NCBI GenBank assembly: GCA_002633005.1
Contig: NMRA01000592.1
Span: 119,882 to 183,881, forward strand
Length of the DNA: 64,000 nucleotides
Source: Phoronis australis
Lineage: Eukaryota; Phoronida; Phoronidae
Direction: 5' to 3'
Part shown: positions 36,101 through 51,100 of the stretch, piece after piece
Position numbering within the stretch: position 1 is the stretch's first letter
Layout: each line of letters starts with the position of its first letter
Notes under the pieces: model-generated
What the model was told of the DNA's origin: nothing
Database searches by the model: none
What the model saw: only the letters and a program-made list of their open reading frames with translations
Made by a program: the position numbers and the translations under genes

Positions 36101-39100
36101 GATTCAGCAGCTCTAATGTTGGAACAGTTTAAAAGGTGTACCAATTGTGCCTTTTTTTGATTTTCAAAGGCTTCTAACATCAATTTGAATGCCCATAATT
36201 TTTCAAAACTTGTCTGATGAGGTTCACTGTGGTACAAAAATTGACCATGGAAATGCATGTAATTTGGTGCTGCATATGTAGCAATGGAAAATTGATAAAA
36301 TAAAATTTTATTGTTGGCCATAGTGCGTCCTAAATAAGAGATTTTACCATAGATGTATTTAAATATAGGCAGGCCACTTTGTAGAAAAAAATCACAAAAG
36401 GTAATAAATCCAGTCATTGTACACAGCTTAAAACTCTTACATAGATCTAGCAAGACCTTACCTCAGTTTGACTTTAGCAGCAATCCTATTGTCTGCATCC
36501 CCTATGATGAGTGAGCAACAGTGATTCAAGCCTGCAGTAGCATTGTTCTCTAGTTTATCACAGTTTGCCAAAGAAACCGTCACCATCAGCTCTGCTTTAT
36601 TGCTAGAATATTTTGGCATCTGCAAATTTAATGCAATGTCATAAGTCTGGCTCAGAAGGGACTGTTGCGAGTTTTGAACACTTTACTCAATATTGGAAGT
36701 AGGACTCTAAAAACCATAAACCTATTTGTTCTCACCTGTTCGATGGACAGCTCATACCTTGGCAGGCTCTCAACTGCTGATTTCACAGTGTTTCCAAATG
36801 GTGGATGGCGATTCATTATCTGAAAACACAACTGAACATTGTCAAACTCGTTATACTGCATTGAGATCATCTTACTCTTTTAACCCACACTAAGTTTTGG
36901 CAAAAAATTTATGTACCGTTTTGTAATATAATATAAACTTTACCATTTCAAGCTGACGTGGATTAGTAGTGTCAATTTTCTGGAAGGAATCAATACCAGA
37001 ATTCACCAAGGCTGTTGACAATGCAGGACCTGAAAAAAAGCTTATGATTGTAATATCAAGAAATATGAGTAATCTAATAGCTAAGTTAGTTTGCACTAGA
37101 TTTCACTTACAATCAGCCCTAAATCAAGTCAAAGTTTCAACAAACTTCTGACCATTATATTTCAGAAATGGTTGATAGAATTCAAACGAAACTTGATTTA
37201 GGCATTGTTCTCATAAACCCTGCTAGGAGTTGTTTTAAAATGTTTACCTTTTGCATTTAGTGCTATCAAAAATTTAAAAATTCAAAAATTGTACAAAATG
37301 AAAACAGAATGTTTTGAAGTGTATCCCCTTTGCAAACGGTGCTATCAAAAACTTTAACTTTATAAACAAGTTCAGTTGTATAAATTGATAACAGAATGAA
37401 AACTGTGATAGGGTTTTTGAGATTAGCATTTTGAATTTTCAGATCAAAATAAATTTAGTCATATTTTTGCTTGATTATACTAAACTGAAAAACATGGTGA
37501 CATGATCACTTAATTGATAGATTACTATATACCCAAATTCCATAGGATTTTTTCAGAAAAAATACACTTGTTGATAGCCCATAACTGAAGAATAAGCCAA
37601 TTGGCTGACTGTCAGTACTTTGCCAAAGTCAATGCCACCAAAGATCAAATCAGTGAGGTTAAAAATCAACATTCAAGGTGCAATACCTATCCCTTCTAGT
37701 TGCTTTGCAACATATCTTGAATTTTCCCAAAGCCTCGCTTTGAAACATTTTGCCATCAGAATTGAATTTAAAAGGGATTTCATGCAGTCTTTCTGCCACA
37801 AGTACTCCATCAAACCTACAAAAAGAAATATTGAAATAAACATCAAACAAACTTTGAAGCTGTTCAAATGCATTTTTTTCAACTAAAAAACTTTTAAAAG
37901 TGAATAGATCTCTTAACCAAAATTACTGGAAGCTCCTGTGCTTTGGGAGTGCATTAAAGCTAGAAAAACTAACCCAGAAAATTAAGTCTTGAATAACCTT
38001 ACAGAGACAACACCATATTCGCCCCCCACTTAGTTAGAAGTTGTTGGTTCATAAATTGCTCAATCATGTCAAACATTGTTACGCCCTTTAATGGTTACAT
38101 TACTGTGCATTTGAAGTGCACTAAGCAACAAAATAGAACAAATTATTGGTTTAAAGGGCCTTTCATACTAACGTCGACGCGTTGATGGTTTGGGGAGTTG
38201 CGGTCAGTATGAACGCTTAACTCCGGTCCTGGATCGCAGTTAACAGCTCCAGTTAACATCACAATTAACAGGTGGATTTAATAGCGCAGCGGCGATGCTG
38301 CAGTGCAGTATGAACGTTTAACTTTGGTCCAATCGAAGTTATTACCAGGTGCCACTGTTATCGTCAACAGTTACAGGGTAGTGCCGTCACTAATAGCTCA
38401 GTGCTTATATTTTGCTCTAATAATAACCAATCGATTTAAAAATAAGTTCATTGTCACTTAGCACATGTAAATGTTTCCATATTGAAACATTGAAAAAAAT
38501 CTTAGCGTGCAACTCTACCTTGCGATAACTTCGATGACGACAGCGGCACCAACCGCTTACTTCGATGTTCATTAACTACCGAAGCCAGTATGAATGGTCC
38601 AGTTAACTGCGCAGTTTACGTCGACGCTCCGCTCAGACCGGAGTTAATTCAATATGAAAGGACCTTAAGATTCAACTCAGCAAGGTCATTACATTTAGTT
38701 ACACGCTGTCCAACACGGAATATCTTATTGATGTCTTGAGTCAGAGTAAAATCTTGCACTGAGAGGCAGCCCAGTTGAGTTTGAATCAAGCTGAAAAGTA
38801 ATTTCAATTACTATTCAATCAAATGCCATTCTTTGCATCAGAAAACAGCACATCAAAGTGACTGCAAACAAGTTATGAGTTACCTTTAAAGTACAAAGAT
38901 CTGATGAGAGGCTAATTAATGTAAATTAAATAATAAGGTGTTTTCATATTGGCATTCTCTAGAGTAATGAGAGCACCAAGTGACCTTTGATTCATCCTGA
39001 TTCAGATTTGGTGGACAGAAATTCCAATTATTACGTAGTGGGTCATTAATCTAAAAGCAGACGAATATATTCCACTGTCAGTTCCTCCCTTAGTTTTTTT

Positions 39101-42100
39101 GACACCAACTTGAATTGAAATTCTCACGCTTTAGCCGCAACCACTGGCTTTGTCGGCGGATTCTTCAGTCTTAGCAGAGGGCAATGTATTGAAGAAGATG
39201 TCCTTGTTCATCCATTTATATTTGAAAAGGTTTGCCTTTGTCGCAAAGCATTATAATATATCTAACCACACAGTAGTGGAAATTTGCCAGCATTATAACA
39301 GCTGGACAGGTATTAAAACGCTGTTTGTACCAGTAGATTGAAACCACCCGTCCACATTACATGGGTGGCACTGAATGCCTGTCCACTGATTGCCCTCTGG
39401 CATATTAGTGCATTTCAATACCATGCAGCTATTTTAAAAGTCAGAACACAACAGTGTATGGAATATGTTGACTATGAAACAATACCAGTTGATTTTCATC
39501 TGTGCTGTCTTGACTTTGCCTTCCATAGTATACCTATAACACAAATTGAAATTACCCATTAAGTTACTCTAAGGCACAGCTACAGCCTTAACTGAGCACA
39601 TCACCTAGTTGTACGGCTTCATGTAAATGGTCTAACTGTTGCAAATGGCATCTAGCAATTTGGATGACAAAATGAAAGTCTGAATTACTACCCATTCCAG
39701 ACGAGGAAAAATTTTAGGAACGCCTTCTATGTCATTAGCACATAAAAATATTCATTAATGCACTGTAATTGTTTACCTCAGGCCAACTGCTCCATATAAT
39801 CAGTGCAATGGGCCCACCTGAATGACCTGTGCACGTCTGGTACAACGTGTACCCTGAGACCGCCAGCAACTATTTTTTACTTTAACAACAGCATGTGGTA
39901 AACATTTTATTGAAACTCCTGACTTTTTGTAACAGTGGCCTTGCAAATTAAGCTAATCTTTTGACAATTTCTGATGTCAAATTTAATGTCAGTGAGAAGA
40001 TCTAGCTCACCTGGCTACGGTATTCTGTAGATACAAGACACATGTGAATATGGTTAAAATTTCCAGGACTGAGACAACTAAAATTGATTCAGAAGACTGG
40101 GACAAGTGAGATTTCATTACTGAAACTCAGCCAATTTCACGGCATCTTTTTGTCAATAGATTTGTTCTCAAAATTAGTCCTGCTGTCAGAGAACTGTTTA
40201 CGATGAAAACTATTCTAAGGACCTTAAGTTTGTTTAGTAAAGCAATTACTCCATGAGCATGGTTTCAGGCAAAAAAAATGAATCAAATGACTTAATATAT
40301 TAAGGACAGAAACAGGTGATTTTTCAAACTGTTTGGGTTCTGGAACTTAATTCCTTAACTAAAAGTCAAGATCATTTCTACCCCAAAAACAATGGATTAG
40401 GTTGATATTTGGATTTAGCCTCGATTGAGAAACCGCTGTTATCTGGAGTTGAAATCACAGTAGTTGTTAGCATCACTATTTTGCTATTGTTAACATCCGA
40501 GTCACCAAAACTGACAATTTACAAAGTAATTTAAGATCAAGATGTGGCACTTAGAGCACAGTTCGGAATAAGATAGGTTCAAGGCGACACTATCAGAAGA
40601 CATTACCATGATACCAGAGTATATTCAGAATCATTTCACTACAAAGTTTTGAGGTGCTAATTTACATCATACCTTATTGTTGCTCTGTTTTTGTCTTTGT
40701 TCAAGGAGTTGAGAGCTTTCCTTTCATTGACTCTCAGCTTGATATCTGCAAGTTCTTTACATCTAGATATCATTTGTATCTAAAAGAATGAGAAATAATT
40801 CTGTTACATGATCAGGTACTGTCTCACAGGCCAAGAATTTTTACATAAATGTTGAAGGCAAAAACAAATATTGCGAAGACTCTACTGCCATTAAAACAAA
40901 CTAGTAACAACAACACAAGTTTTCTCAAAATTGCACACAATTTTGCTTTGTTAGGTGATAATATGTTAAAAAACATGCATACAAAGTCATTCAGGTTTTC
41001 ATTGCCTTGAACTTCTGAGAAGAGTTTCATCGTGTCAAATGCAATGCAGTATCTTGCCATGAGTTTTCCCGCCTCTGAAGAATAAAAGTTCAGTATGCAA
41101 TACGGTACTTCAAAATAAGCTACATGCTTGGCTTGATATGGTGACCTGCACTCAGCTCGCAGGATGCAACCCAGGGTAGATTTTGTTTGGCAATCTGATG
41201 ATCTGCTTCAGGAATGTCCTTAACGCGCACTGTAGTGACCAAAAAGGTCCCAACAGCGACTTTTTGTTAGCCAAATAGAAAAGCATGGGTATTGCAACAA
41301 GCAGAAACAGGAAAATAGATAAGAACTAGTCTACTGTACACCAGTTCTACTTCTTTGGCAACCTCTTAGTCCATCTGGGTATCTGGGAATATTTCCAGGA
41401 CATATTTAGCAAGTTGACATTTATGAGCCCAGACATAAAAAAAGAAATGTTTATTACATTCATAGCGCTAAACATGACCTGTATTAATTGCTGAATTCGA
41501 TGTAAAAATGTGTTATGTAAAGTATCTGACTAGTACTGAGGTCCAAAATTACCTGTTGGTTTGGTATCACAGTCATCAGTCATATCAATGAGTTTTAGAG
41601 ACTGGAGTTCATTGAGACTTGTCAAACACCAATCTGAAATATAATCAAAGACAAAAACATTCATAATCTGCACTGAATGGAAAACACTACTGAGTACACA
41701 AGACTGAGAATGGAAATTGCTGTTTTCTAATTAAAAGATCTTCAACAAATTCCAAGAACTGCAACTGTGATGAACCTGTGAAATGAATTTCAGTTTCTTT
41801 GAGCAATAACGATTTCAAAATATTTTTGAAAGCATTCTCAGGACATTATAGGCTGAACTTCGTTACAAAAATCTATAATTTCACGAAATGGGCCACTGCT
41901 ATCAATTAAGAAAAAAATTTCTACACCAATCACTAAAATGTACCTGACAATACATTGAAAAAATGCAGTCAATTTCTTTTAGGATATGCATAACGCACTC
42001 TGACAATTCTGCCCCAATTCCCAGGACTAAGAATGAAAAAGGCTTGTTAATACATTAAGAATTAACACAAATACCTTGCAACTTTCTTTCAACTTCTTCT

Positions 42101-45100
42101 GTGGTTATTCCTTTGGGTAATCCTAAATGACAAACAAGGGCATTGTGAAGACAGGAAACACACAAGGTAATGTGTATTCTGAAGAATGGAATACACATCT
42201 AATGTGACAGCCAGGAACACCTAATTTTAGAATTTAATGTTTCCTACTTTAAGAGTGATATATGACAATTCTGTTACAAGATCTTATTTACAGCATTAAC
42301 AAATATTGAAAGTTTGCAAATATGGAAGTATTCACTGTAATTGTTACTATTATTATCTTTAAAGCAACACTCATGTAGTGCCTCAAAATTGTCAATAGTC
42401 ATCAGCTCAACTTTGATTTCTGGACAATAGTACTTATTACGGACATTATTTAAGAAGTAAATTTAAAAAGATCTTACTTCATAAAAATTGATACAAAATT
42501 AACAAAATAATAAAGACACAGAATGCAAATCGAATGACGTAAACAGCTCAACATTTCAAGAGCACAAGAATATACAGTAAAAAATTCTTTAGTTTGGGAT
42601 GCAACTTAGTGGACAAGTGAAATTATATTTTTAAACAGAAAATTTGTCCTTTTAATCCAAGGCATGGAGATCTGCCCTCAGTTAGCATTGCATACAGCAC
42701 AAACATGTGGGATGACCAGCATTTTAGAGATGTCTACTAGTCGATGCAAAAAATGGCAGGTTATCTAATTATTTTGGTCCCAGACTGAAGAATTTTGTTG
42801 CAAACTAATGATAACAGTAGCTGTAACAAACCATAGTGCACGGGATTCTTTACTATACGAATGTACAAAAACGTAGATTTGATCCATTCCAAGGCCACAG
42901 TTATGTCTGTAATGGTCCGCAACACTACCTCTGCGTTAAGGTTTTCTATGAGATGAGTGTGAAGACTAGAATGGAAATAAATTTTGTTGCAGGCATCCAC
43001 TGATGTCTTGTTATTGATTTAATTGCTTAGCCTTCTTCTTATATTACCTGCTCCCCCACTCCACAAATTTCAGTGGAAAGTTTTGGGTATAAGATCACTT
43101 TGACAAGCTGTGGTGTACAAAAGTCAAGTTGCTTGTACAGGCAAGTTAAACAACAGGGGCTGGGACAAGTCAGCAAAGTAACAGCAATTGCACTGCATAT
43201 TATTTCTTTTTTTTGTTGAAATTAACCAATTTTTGTTGTTTAAAAGGATATCAAACCTAGTTTTAGCCTATTAATAGACACTAAAATCGACTTTCTCATT
43301 CAGATCTCTGAAATAAATTAATGCCGGCTCTGTAACTCCTAATAGTTTGGATGAAAATTTGAAAACTCCTTACAAAGTCTGCAAAACCGGCAAGTGCTTT
43401 TAGCAAATTACGTGCAACAGTGAGAAAAGACCATCCACCAAGGACTGCAATATCTAATTTGTGCCTTTAAATTGAAAGATAGATGCCAATGATGCATTAA
43501 CAGATGACAGAACGAGGCCTTGGTTGAAATCATCATAACAGGGTGTAGTATCCTTTTAAACAATGAAACGGTTCAATTTTCCATGCTGAATTTAGACATA
43601 CATCTCAGATTCATAATACCCAAAAAAGAATCTGGTCATTAAAGTCCAGGCGCTGTGGTAAGTGCCTTTTGTAATCCTAACTGGTAAAAAGCAGTCAAAA
43701 TTGCCCGTTGGGATTAATGCGATGTAGCACGTAATTTGTTTGACTAGGCTTAACATTAGAACAAAACAGACATGCTGCATGGAAGAACAGAGTTTGAACC
43801 TCTTCATCATCATAGGGGATTACAAGCCCTTACATTGTGGTATTTGGATGTTGAAATATTCAAACCACTTACTTACTTACAGGTAATTCATAATCTTTAG
43901 TAGTATTCGAGTTCTTAGCAGGTAATTTTGGTCATTAGAAACTTGATGTTTAGGAGGAAAGCGGATATTCATACAGCAAATAAACTGAAGGAACACACGT
44001 ACCTGCTTTCTATCATTTGCTGTCCACTTAGCAGGTTTTCATACTTTGTCTGAAACACGTTACAGTGTACATGTACCAAGCAAAGTAAAATCAGAACTAA
44101 ATCAACTGATCTTTGAGAAACTCACAGCTTGTTTAGGCACTGATCCCATTGATTTAAATCATAAAATCACAAATTCCAACTTTATAGCAACAATGATTTG
44201 AATGGAGTTTGCAGAATTTTCTTTTTATAAACATGCACAATGCAAAATGGAACTCATTTTTGTGACAAATGGTCTATGTCAATGGTTGTACTGATTTTAA
44301 AGTAAATTAACAAAATAGATCAGCATTTAAACTTCGATGAGGTCTCAGTCTAAGCAGGACATACACCGATTTTCATAATGATCCTTTCAGCACTGTGGCA
44401 GAGAGACAGAGAGAAGCATCAAAACAGGACTAAAAAATAGCCACAAGGGAGAACAATATACATCAAATCCATCTGAAAATGACAAGGTGTGACGTCTCAG
44501 TAATAAACACCTATTTGTGGAATTTCGTAAAAATGTGCCAAGGAACACCTTCAAGACATAAGAACACATCTGCCAAATCTTATTATATAATACATAAGAC
44601 CATGCAAGATATTTAGGAGATACAGCAGCGGACATGAGATGGAGATGACAGCAATATTCAGCCACATATGCATACGTGGGCAAAAATTTCACTTCTCCAC
44701 CATATTGTGTCTAATGATGGTCAACTTGGAATATTCTTTCATGCTTACCCCATCACAAAACAGATAAGTACAAATACACCAACCTTTGTAGTGTTTCTTG
44801 TCAAGATTACACAGGTTGCTGATGTGTCAAACTAAAAGTAAAGTAGAGTCTGCATTAGGGAAGGTAAAAAGGCTGGTTGTTTTCAATGTTCCTCCTTAAA
44901 GCATAAAATTTCGATATGCACGGTAGACAGGACTTCAAACTTGAGAAAAGGTGAAAAATGTGATGTCATCTTTTTTTTGTACAAAATAATTTTCCAAAAA
45001 GTCCTTTATAAGCCTTTTCCAAAAACACTGTCACTGTTCTCTAAATCATACTACGATTTTAAGTCATAAAAAGCAATTACAATCACATAGCCAATATAGT

Positions 45101-48100
45101 GTTTTGTTTCTGCATTTTATTTTGATGGATTTGGAACATTTGTAATATTCAGCGATAATTTCATTTGCCCACTGAGAAATAAGGGTATTGCAAGCTTAAA
45201 AAAAATCCGAGCCAAGAATTTGTGCAGTTCATTGGTACTGAATTTCTAATGTATGCTTGCCTGAGGTCTTCCAGCCCTTCCGATCATCTGAAGCACTTGA
45301 GTTTCAGAGTATTCTTGGTACACTCCCATTACATAGTGTTGAGTAGACTTGATGACAACCAGGTGTGCTGGCAAATTGACACCCATAGCAAGTGTGCTAG
45401 TTGACACTAAATACAACAACACATGAGTAAGATGACAAGTAGTAGTGTTTGACTTTACAACATATTACCTACACACAATAAAATATGTTTTAAACAACAG
45501 TATGACAAAATATCACCAATTTCAGAAAAAATAATCACCAAAATTTGCACTTAATTAATTTTTCAAGGGCTTCTTACATTGTGGTTCATGTTCATAATTT
45601 TACAAAATATTGTCTATTGATACCTAATGGTAGAGAACTTGGACATGACAGAGCATCACTACGGTACTGCATGTCTTTTATAAAAAAATGAGAAAATAAA
45701 ATTTTACCTGTCCGGCATATCATGACCTAAATTGTGATATTTTCTTATAATTGTCATAGTGTAACTGAGACAAAATTGTAAAAGACATACACAAAACTGG
45801 CAGATCACCAGCGAGAAACATTTGCTCCACGTTCCTCCTGTCTTGCAGCTCTAGTCCAGCATGATGGTAACCAACCCCGTGCATAACGAGATCTGTAAAT
45901 GTATAAAAAAATCCAGATACAATTCGTTTAAAAAATCACTGTCTTGTGGAGAATGACATTTTAAAAGATTAGAACCAGAAGAATGTGTTGATTTCCAGGA
46001 TTTTAGACAGGTGGCATCTAACCTATCAGTTTAAAGAACAGGACGGTCACTGCTTACGAGCAAAATTGAGGAATCTATTTTGGTCACATAAGCCTACTAA
46101 TTGAACATACTTAGAAAGAGAAATGATAATAAGCAATAATATAAAATAACCTCTCAACTTTGTGTCTCTCATTTTGTTTGCATAGGATTGTAGTCTCTGT
46201 TTATGTGATACATTCATGATAAACTTAGCATCCTTAATCAGTATGGAAGCTCCTTGTTGAGTGCTCTTTCGAGTGGCACAGAACTAGAAAGAGAAGAATG
46301 TATAACTATGGAAACTTCATCCTTCTTCACTGTCTGCAATTCACAACTGAAGAATATAATTAATCACTAAAATTATTTAAATAACCAGCTCAGATGACAT
46401 CTGATTTTGGTCTTACAAAGAACTGACAGTTAGTTATTGTTCATCACAATGCTAAGTGAATAAACTGACAGGCAAGAGAGACTGGTCTTAACGTTTACTG
46501 CCAGAGTTCATTATAAGCCCAGAATTCACAACTATTTTGACTAAGGAACTGTTTGAGAACAATTTCATAATAGAAAGTGGTCTAAATCAAAAGTTTTTGT
46601 TATGTATCAGCAGTGGAGTGTTGGACCGCATGACTTACCACTAGTGTAGGCTTTTGCTCAGCATATGTTTCAATGATACCCGCCAATCTGTAGTTGAGGG
46701 TCAGATCAAACTTAAACTCTGACTGGGTTTCTGAGCATGGGAAGCCAAGTACAACTTTTCGCAACTTCACAGGTCTATGAGATTCATCTAGTCTAAAAAA
46801 TCAACAACAATTAAAATGAACTATTTGATCCACGGTCATGAAAATTATGGCAAAATCTCACCCAATAAAGGATACCGAAAAGGGCAGACTGAAATTTTTT
46901 TTCATTATTTCCATTAAAAGATACGTAACAGTAAAATGCTTTGTTGTTCCGTACAATAGCTACCAATTTTATCTCCCACAATGTTTTTGAGAAATTGTGT
47001 GCCTTCACAACAATGTAACTTAAAAGACCATGAAAATTGAAAAAGGCAATTTTGGTAATTATTTTTATTTGAAATTGGTGACAATTTACTCAAACGTTTT
47101 TGATGGGTAAAGTGTAAACCAATATAAAAAGGAAAAAATCATGGCTGTATGACTACTCACTTGTAATGGACTGCTTGAACATCAGTTGAAAGCCAATTAG
47201 CCACCTAAAAAATTAAAACTGAAGAAGTTGAAATAATAGTTATTTGATAAGGATAACTCAAAGCTGCATTTCGCTATGTTTAGCTGGTTCAAAACAAAAA
47301 TTCAATTAGCTTTTTATTCCTCATTGTAATACTAGGATTCCATTCCCATTACCAACTCATATCATTAAAGCAATGTGTCAGTAGTTATAGTAGCAGATAC
47401 AGCCCGATATGTCATAAACATACATCACCAATGTTAGGAATAGTAGCAGATACAGCCAGAAATCTCATAGACGTTGTCTTCTCATCAACTTTGGTGCTCT
47501 CTTGTACAGTCTTCATTCTACTGACTACAGCTTCCATTGTAGGCCCTCTGCACTCATCATTCAGAATGTGAATCTAAATTACATTAGCCAATTTTACCAT
47601 TGAGTGGATAGGTTCTTTCTTGCATAGACAAAAATTGAAGCACCTATCAACATTTATGAAGTTTTTCATCAGCATCTATACTCAAACCAATGTGTGTTGG
47701 TGCATGTGATGTCAGAACAAGGGTTAGTGAATTTGAAGGTTCACTCGACTCAAATATACAATTGTAAGAAGTGTACAGATGGAATTGTCCCCGAATGCCT
47801 GCTTTCATACAATTTGACTCTGATCCATCAGAGGAGACATTTTCCCAGTATATAATATCATCATTTTGCATGGCATGGTATAATAATAGCACATTTATGA
47901 ATAGTACTCAGCTTTCCTCTGACTACTCAAGTTATGACAACAACTCTCAACTCCATGTAATTCTGTCCCATGTTCAGAAAGTTACATGCCCAGAATTCCA
48001 CCAGTCTATCTGATGTACACAGATTTGCAGCTATATATTGATATGTAAATTCACTCAATGCTTGACGCGATGTCACATGACCCAACGCATCATCTCATTA

Positions 48101-51100
48101 GCTTGAGAATTGAAGCTGACATGACAGGGTTTCACATTCACATTTTACTGCATTCTTTGGGGACTGATATTAACATCTCTCTGATGAAGACAGGGTGCAC
48201 ACAAGTTGGACAATTGTGTTGCTCAGGCAGGAAATACACAATAGAACTTGGGACACCTATATAAAGAGTACCATAGTTGCAACGCGCGTCATTTCTTTAC
48301 TTCTGTTGCAGTTAACCGAATATTGCCATCCAAACAATGAATTAAAGAATGAAGTTTTTATAGTGTGAAGTTTCTAAAATGGGTGGGAAAGAATTTTGCC
48401 ACCACAAGCAACTGCTTACTAACGCCCATCTCCGTGTTCCCTAATCCTCCCAAAAAGAAGCCGATCTCATAAACGTCCACTGGGGATGCAGTACTGAATT
48501 GTAATCCCAAGTACTGGTAAGAAGCATTCGTGTGCAGTTGCTGGTTGGGAAATGGCATGTAGGGCACACTGCGTAATGCATGTTATTCATCTTTACCATT
48601 AAAACAAAAATTTAAGCTCAATTTTCAATCAGATGTATTGTGTAATGTAAGAAAGAATCCAAAAGCGTTCATAGTTAAATTTTTGTTTGTTCAATAAAAC
48701 ATGAAATGTTACATCCCATTTCCAAACAGGTAACCGTTATGAATGCTTCTAACCAGTTGGGATTACGACAGGCACTAGTCCTCAGTACTGGGACTTATAT
48801 GACTGGAGCTTCCTTTGTTTTGAGATTAGGGAACAGAGATGGGCATCAGTGAGAACTATTATGTGTTTGTGCGACATGGTTTAACAAGGGAAAAATACCT
48901 GCAGCCGCCTTCACCCTAATATGGTATATTCCTGGAAATGGAAGTGTTAAAAGTGCCACTTCGTTAAAAGTATGATCATCAGTGACTTGCCAAATCAATG
49001 ATTGTGCAATACACTATGGCTTCAAACTTTAATAGAGTAGCAGACCAATGAAATGAGTGGTGAGTAAGGTTACCTCATCAATCAAGAACAGTCTTACTTG
49101 CTGTACCAAACTCCTATTGTCTCGCCACCGTCTTGTCATGCTGTCCCATTTTTCCTAAAACAAAGTAGGCAAATAATCTTCAGCTATTGTATACACCTAG
49201 AGCAGACTCGAGCAGAAAATTACTTTGAACCGAAAAAATCGCAATTCTTGCCACAAACTGTTTGAAGCGGCCTACTCACGGGCGTGGTAATGATAATATC
49301 AACAGTGTGGAGCTCAAAGATATTGTCCATTTCAGTATCACCAGTCAATTCTTGGCATTTTAAGCCATGAGGCCCAAACTTTTGCTTCCATTCTGTACAT
49401 TTCTCGTTGCACAAGGCTTTAATAGGAGCCACTGGAAATGAAAGTACCATAAGTATTCACTTTATTCACACAAAAATAGTTGTATAAATTGTTGTCATTT
49501 TTCTATTTTTAAAGGTGGATACCATGGTGTGCATATCATTTCTTGACATCAACACAGTTCAAAGCAAATTAAAGAAAGCTATAATTTTCATAATGTTATT
49601 TTAATTGAGAAATTAATTGCACAAAATCTTCAATAGTCCACCATGTTATATGGTGCATAGAATCATCTTATTACCCCAAAACTGTACTCACGTGACTTCA
49701 CATGCATGACAATATTCAAACCAGCAAAATATACAGTGTCATGCTAAATTTATTTTTTAAAATTTCAAGGTATTCAGTTTAAAAATTTCATATTTTGAAA
49801 GCCAAACTGTATTGCTTTGACGAAATTAGTGATTTAACTTAACATAAATAAACACATATCTGTACTAGAAAGTTTGAAAAAGATTACACACTGTAAACAA
49901 CTTTTGGTTTAAAGGTCTCCTTGTTGGCCATCATGAGTCGAATAATTGCCAATTCAAATATAACAGTTTTTCCTGAACCAGTAGGGGCACAGACAACCAC
50001 TGTCTTGTCGGTGTAAAGAACCTACAATGGCAATTTATTAAATATGTAATTGCACTGAGGCAAAACAATCTTACTGAAGTTATAAAACCGAGCAAACAAT
50101 TGGTCTCAAAATCATCACCTAGTCAGAGGCAATGTCTTGCTAACTACAGTAATACAAAAAAACATTCTTCTCCTTCATCGATACTGAGGATTACCAGGAA
50201 ATCTCTATGGAATTTCTCGCATGCTGAACAGCACATGATAAACACTAGTTTTTGTTACTCCTCTGCAATACTTTTGATTGTTTTGTGTCATTTAGAATAT
50301 TGTGATTCCCTCATTATACATAGAACATGACCTCAAAGAAATACCTACATCATCAATAACCTGTGACTGTACAATATTAAAGTACGGAAAGTTAAACACG
50401 CCTCTCCACTGTTCAGCTGTTCACCTTTGTTAAGTCTATGTATTTGATGTTAGCTAAATACAAGTTCAGAAAACAAGCCCTTTGAATCAATTTTTATCCA
50501 TTCATTCAATTCAAGGCTAAAATCAGACTAGCTTACAACTAGATATGATTTTTTGTATTATAAAACAAATATAATGCATCAAATATTTAAACTAGGCATG
50601 ACTTTATGTATTGTAAAACAAATATAATGCATCAAATGTTTTAAACTAGGTATGACTTTATGTATTATAAAACAAATATCATGCATCAAGAGCATGAAGC
50701 TGTGCATAACCAATTCTCAGTAGTGAATGCAAATGTGAAATCTGGGTTAAAACGTATATCTCTGCAATTATCATATGTAATCCAGCATGAACAAGGTCAC
50801 CTTAGGCCCTCACTTGACTCAGACTCATCAACATGCTTTCATTGCCTCCTATGTAGTTCTCTGTTGAGAACACGTTTTTTTGTAAACGTCATGCTCTTAG
50901 TTATTTCTTCAGGCATCCGCAGAACAATTGCAAAACAAGATTGACCTACTTGAACAATGACCAGACTAGTCGCGCAGAACTCATCACACCAATATAAGAA
51001 AACTGCTAACTGTGGGTGGATTTTTTGTTTAAAGATCGTTTCTAACTGATTTTCATGATACTTAACAAATCTGGCAATATCTTACAAGGCTATAAGTGGT

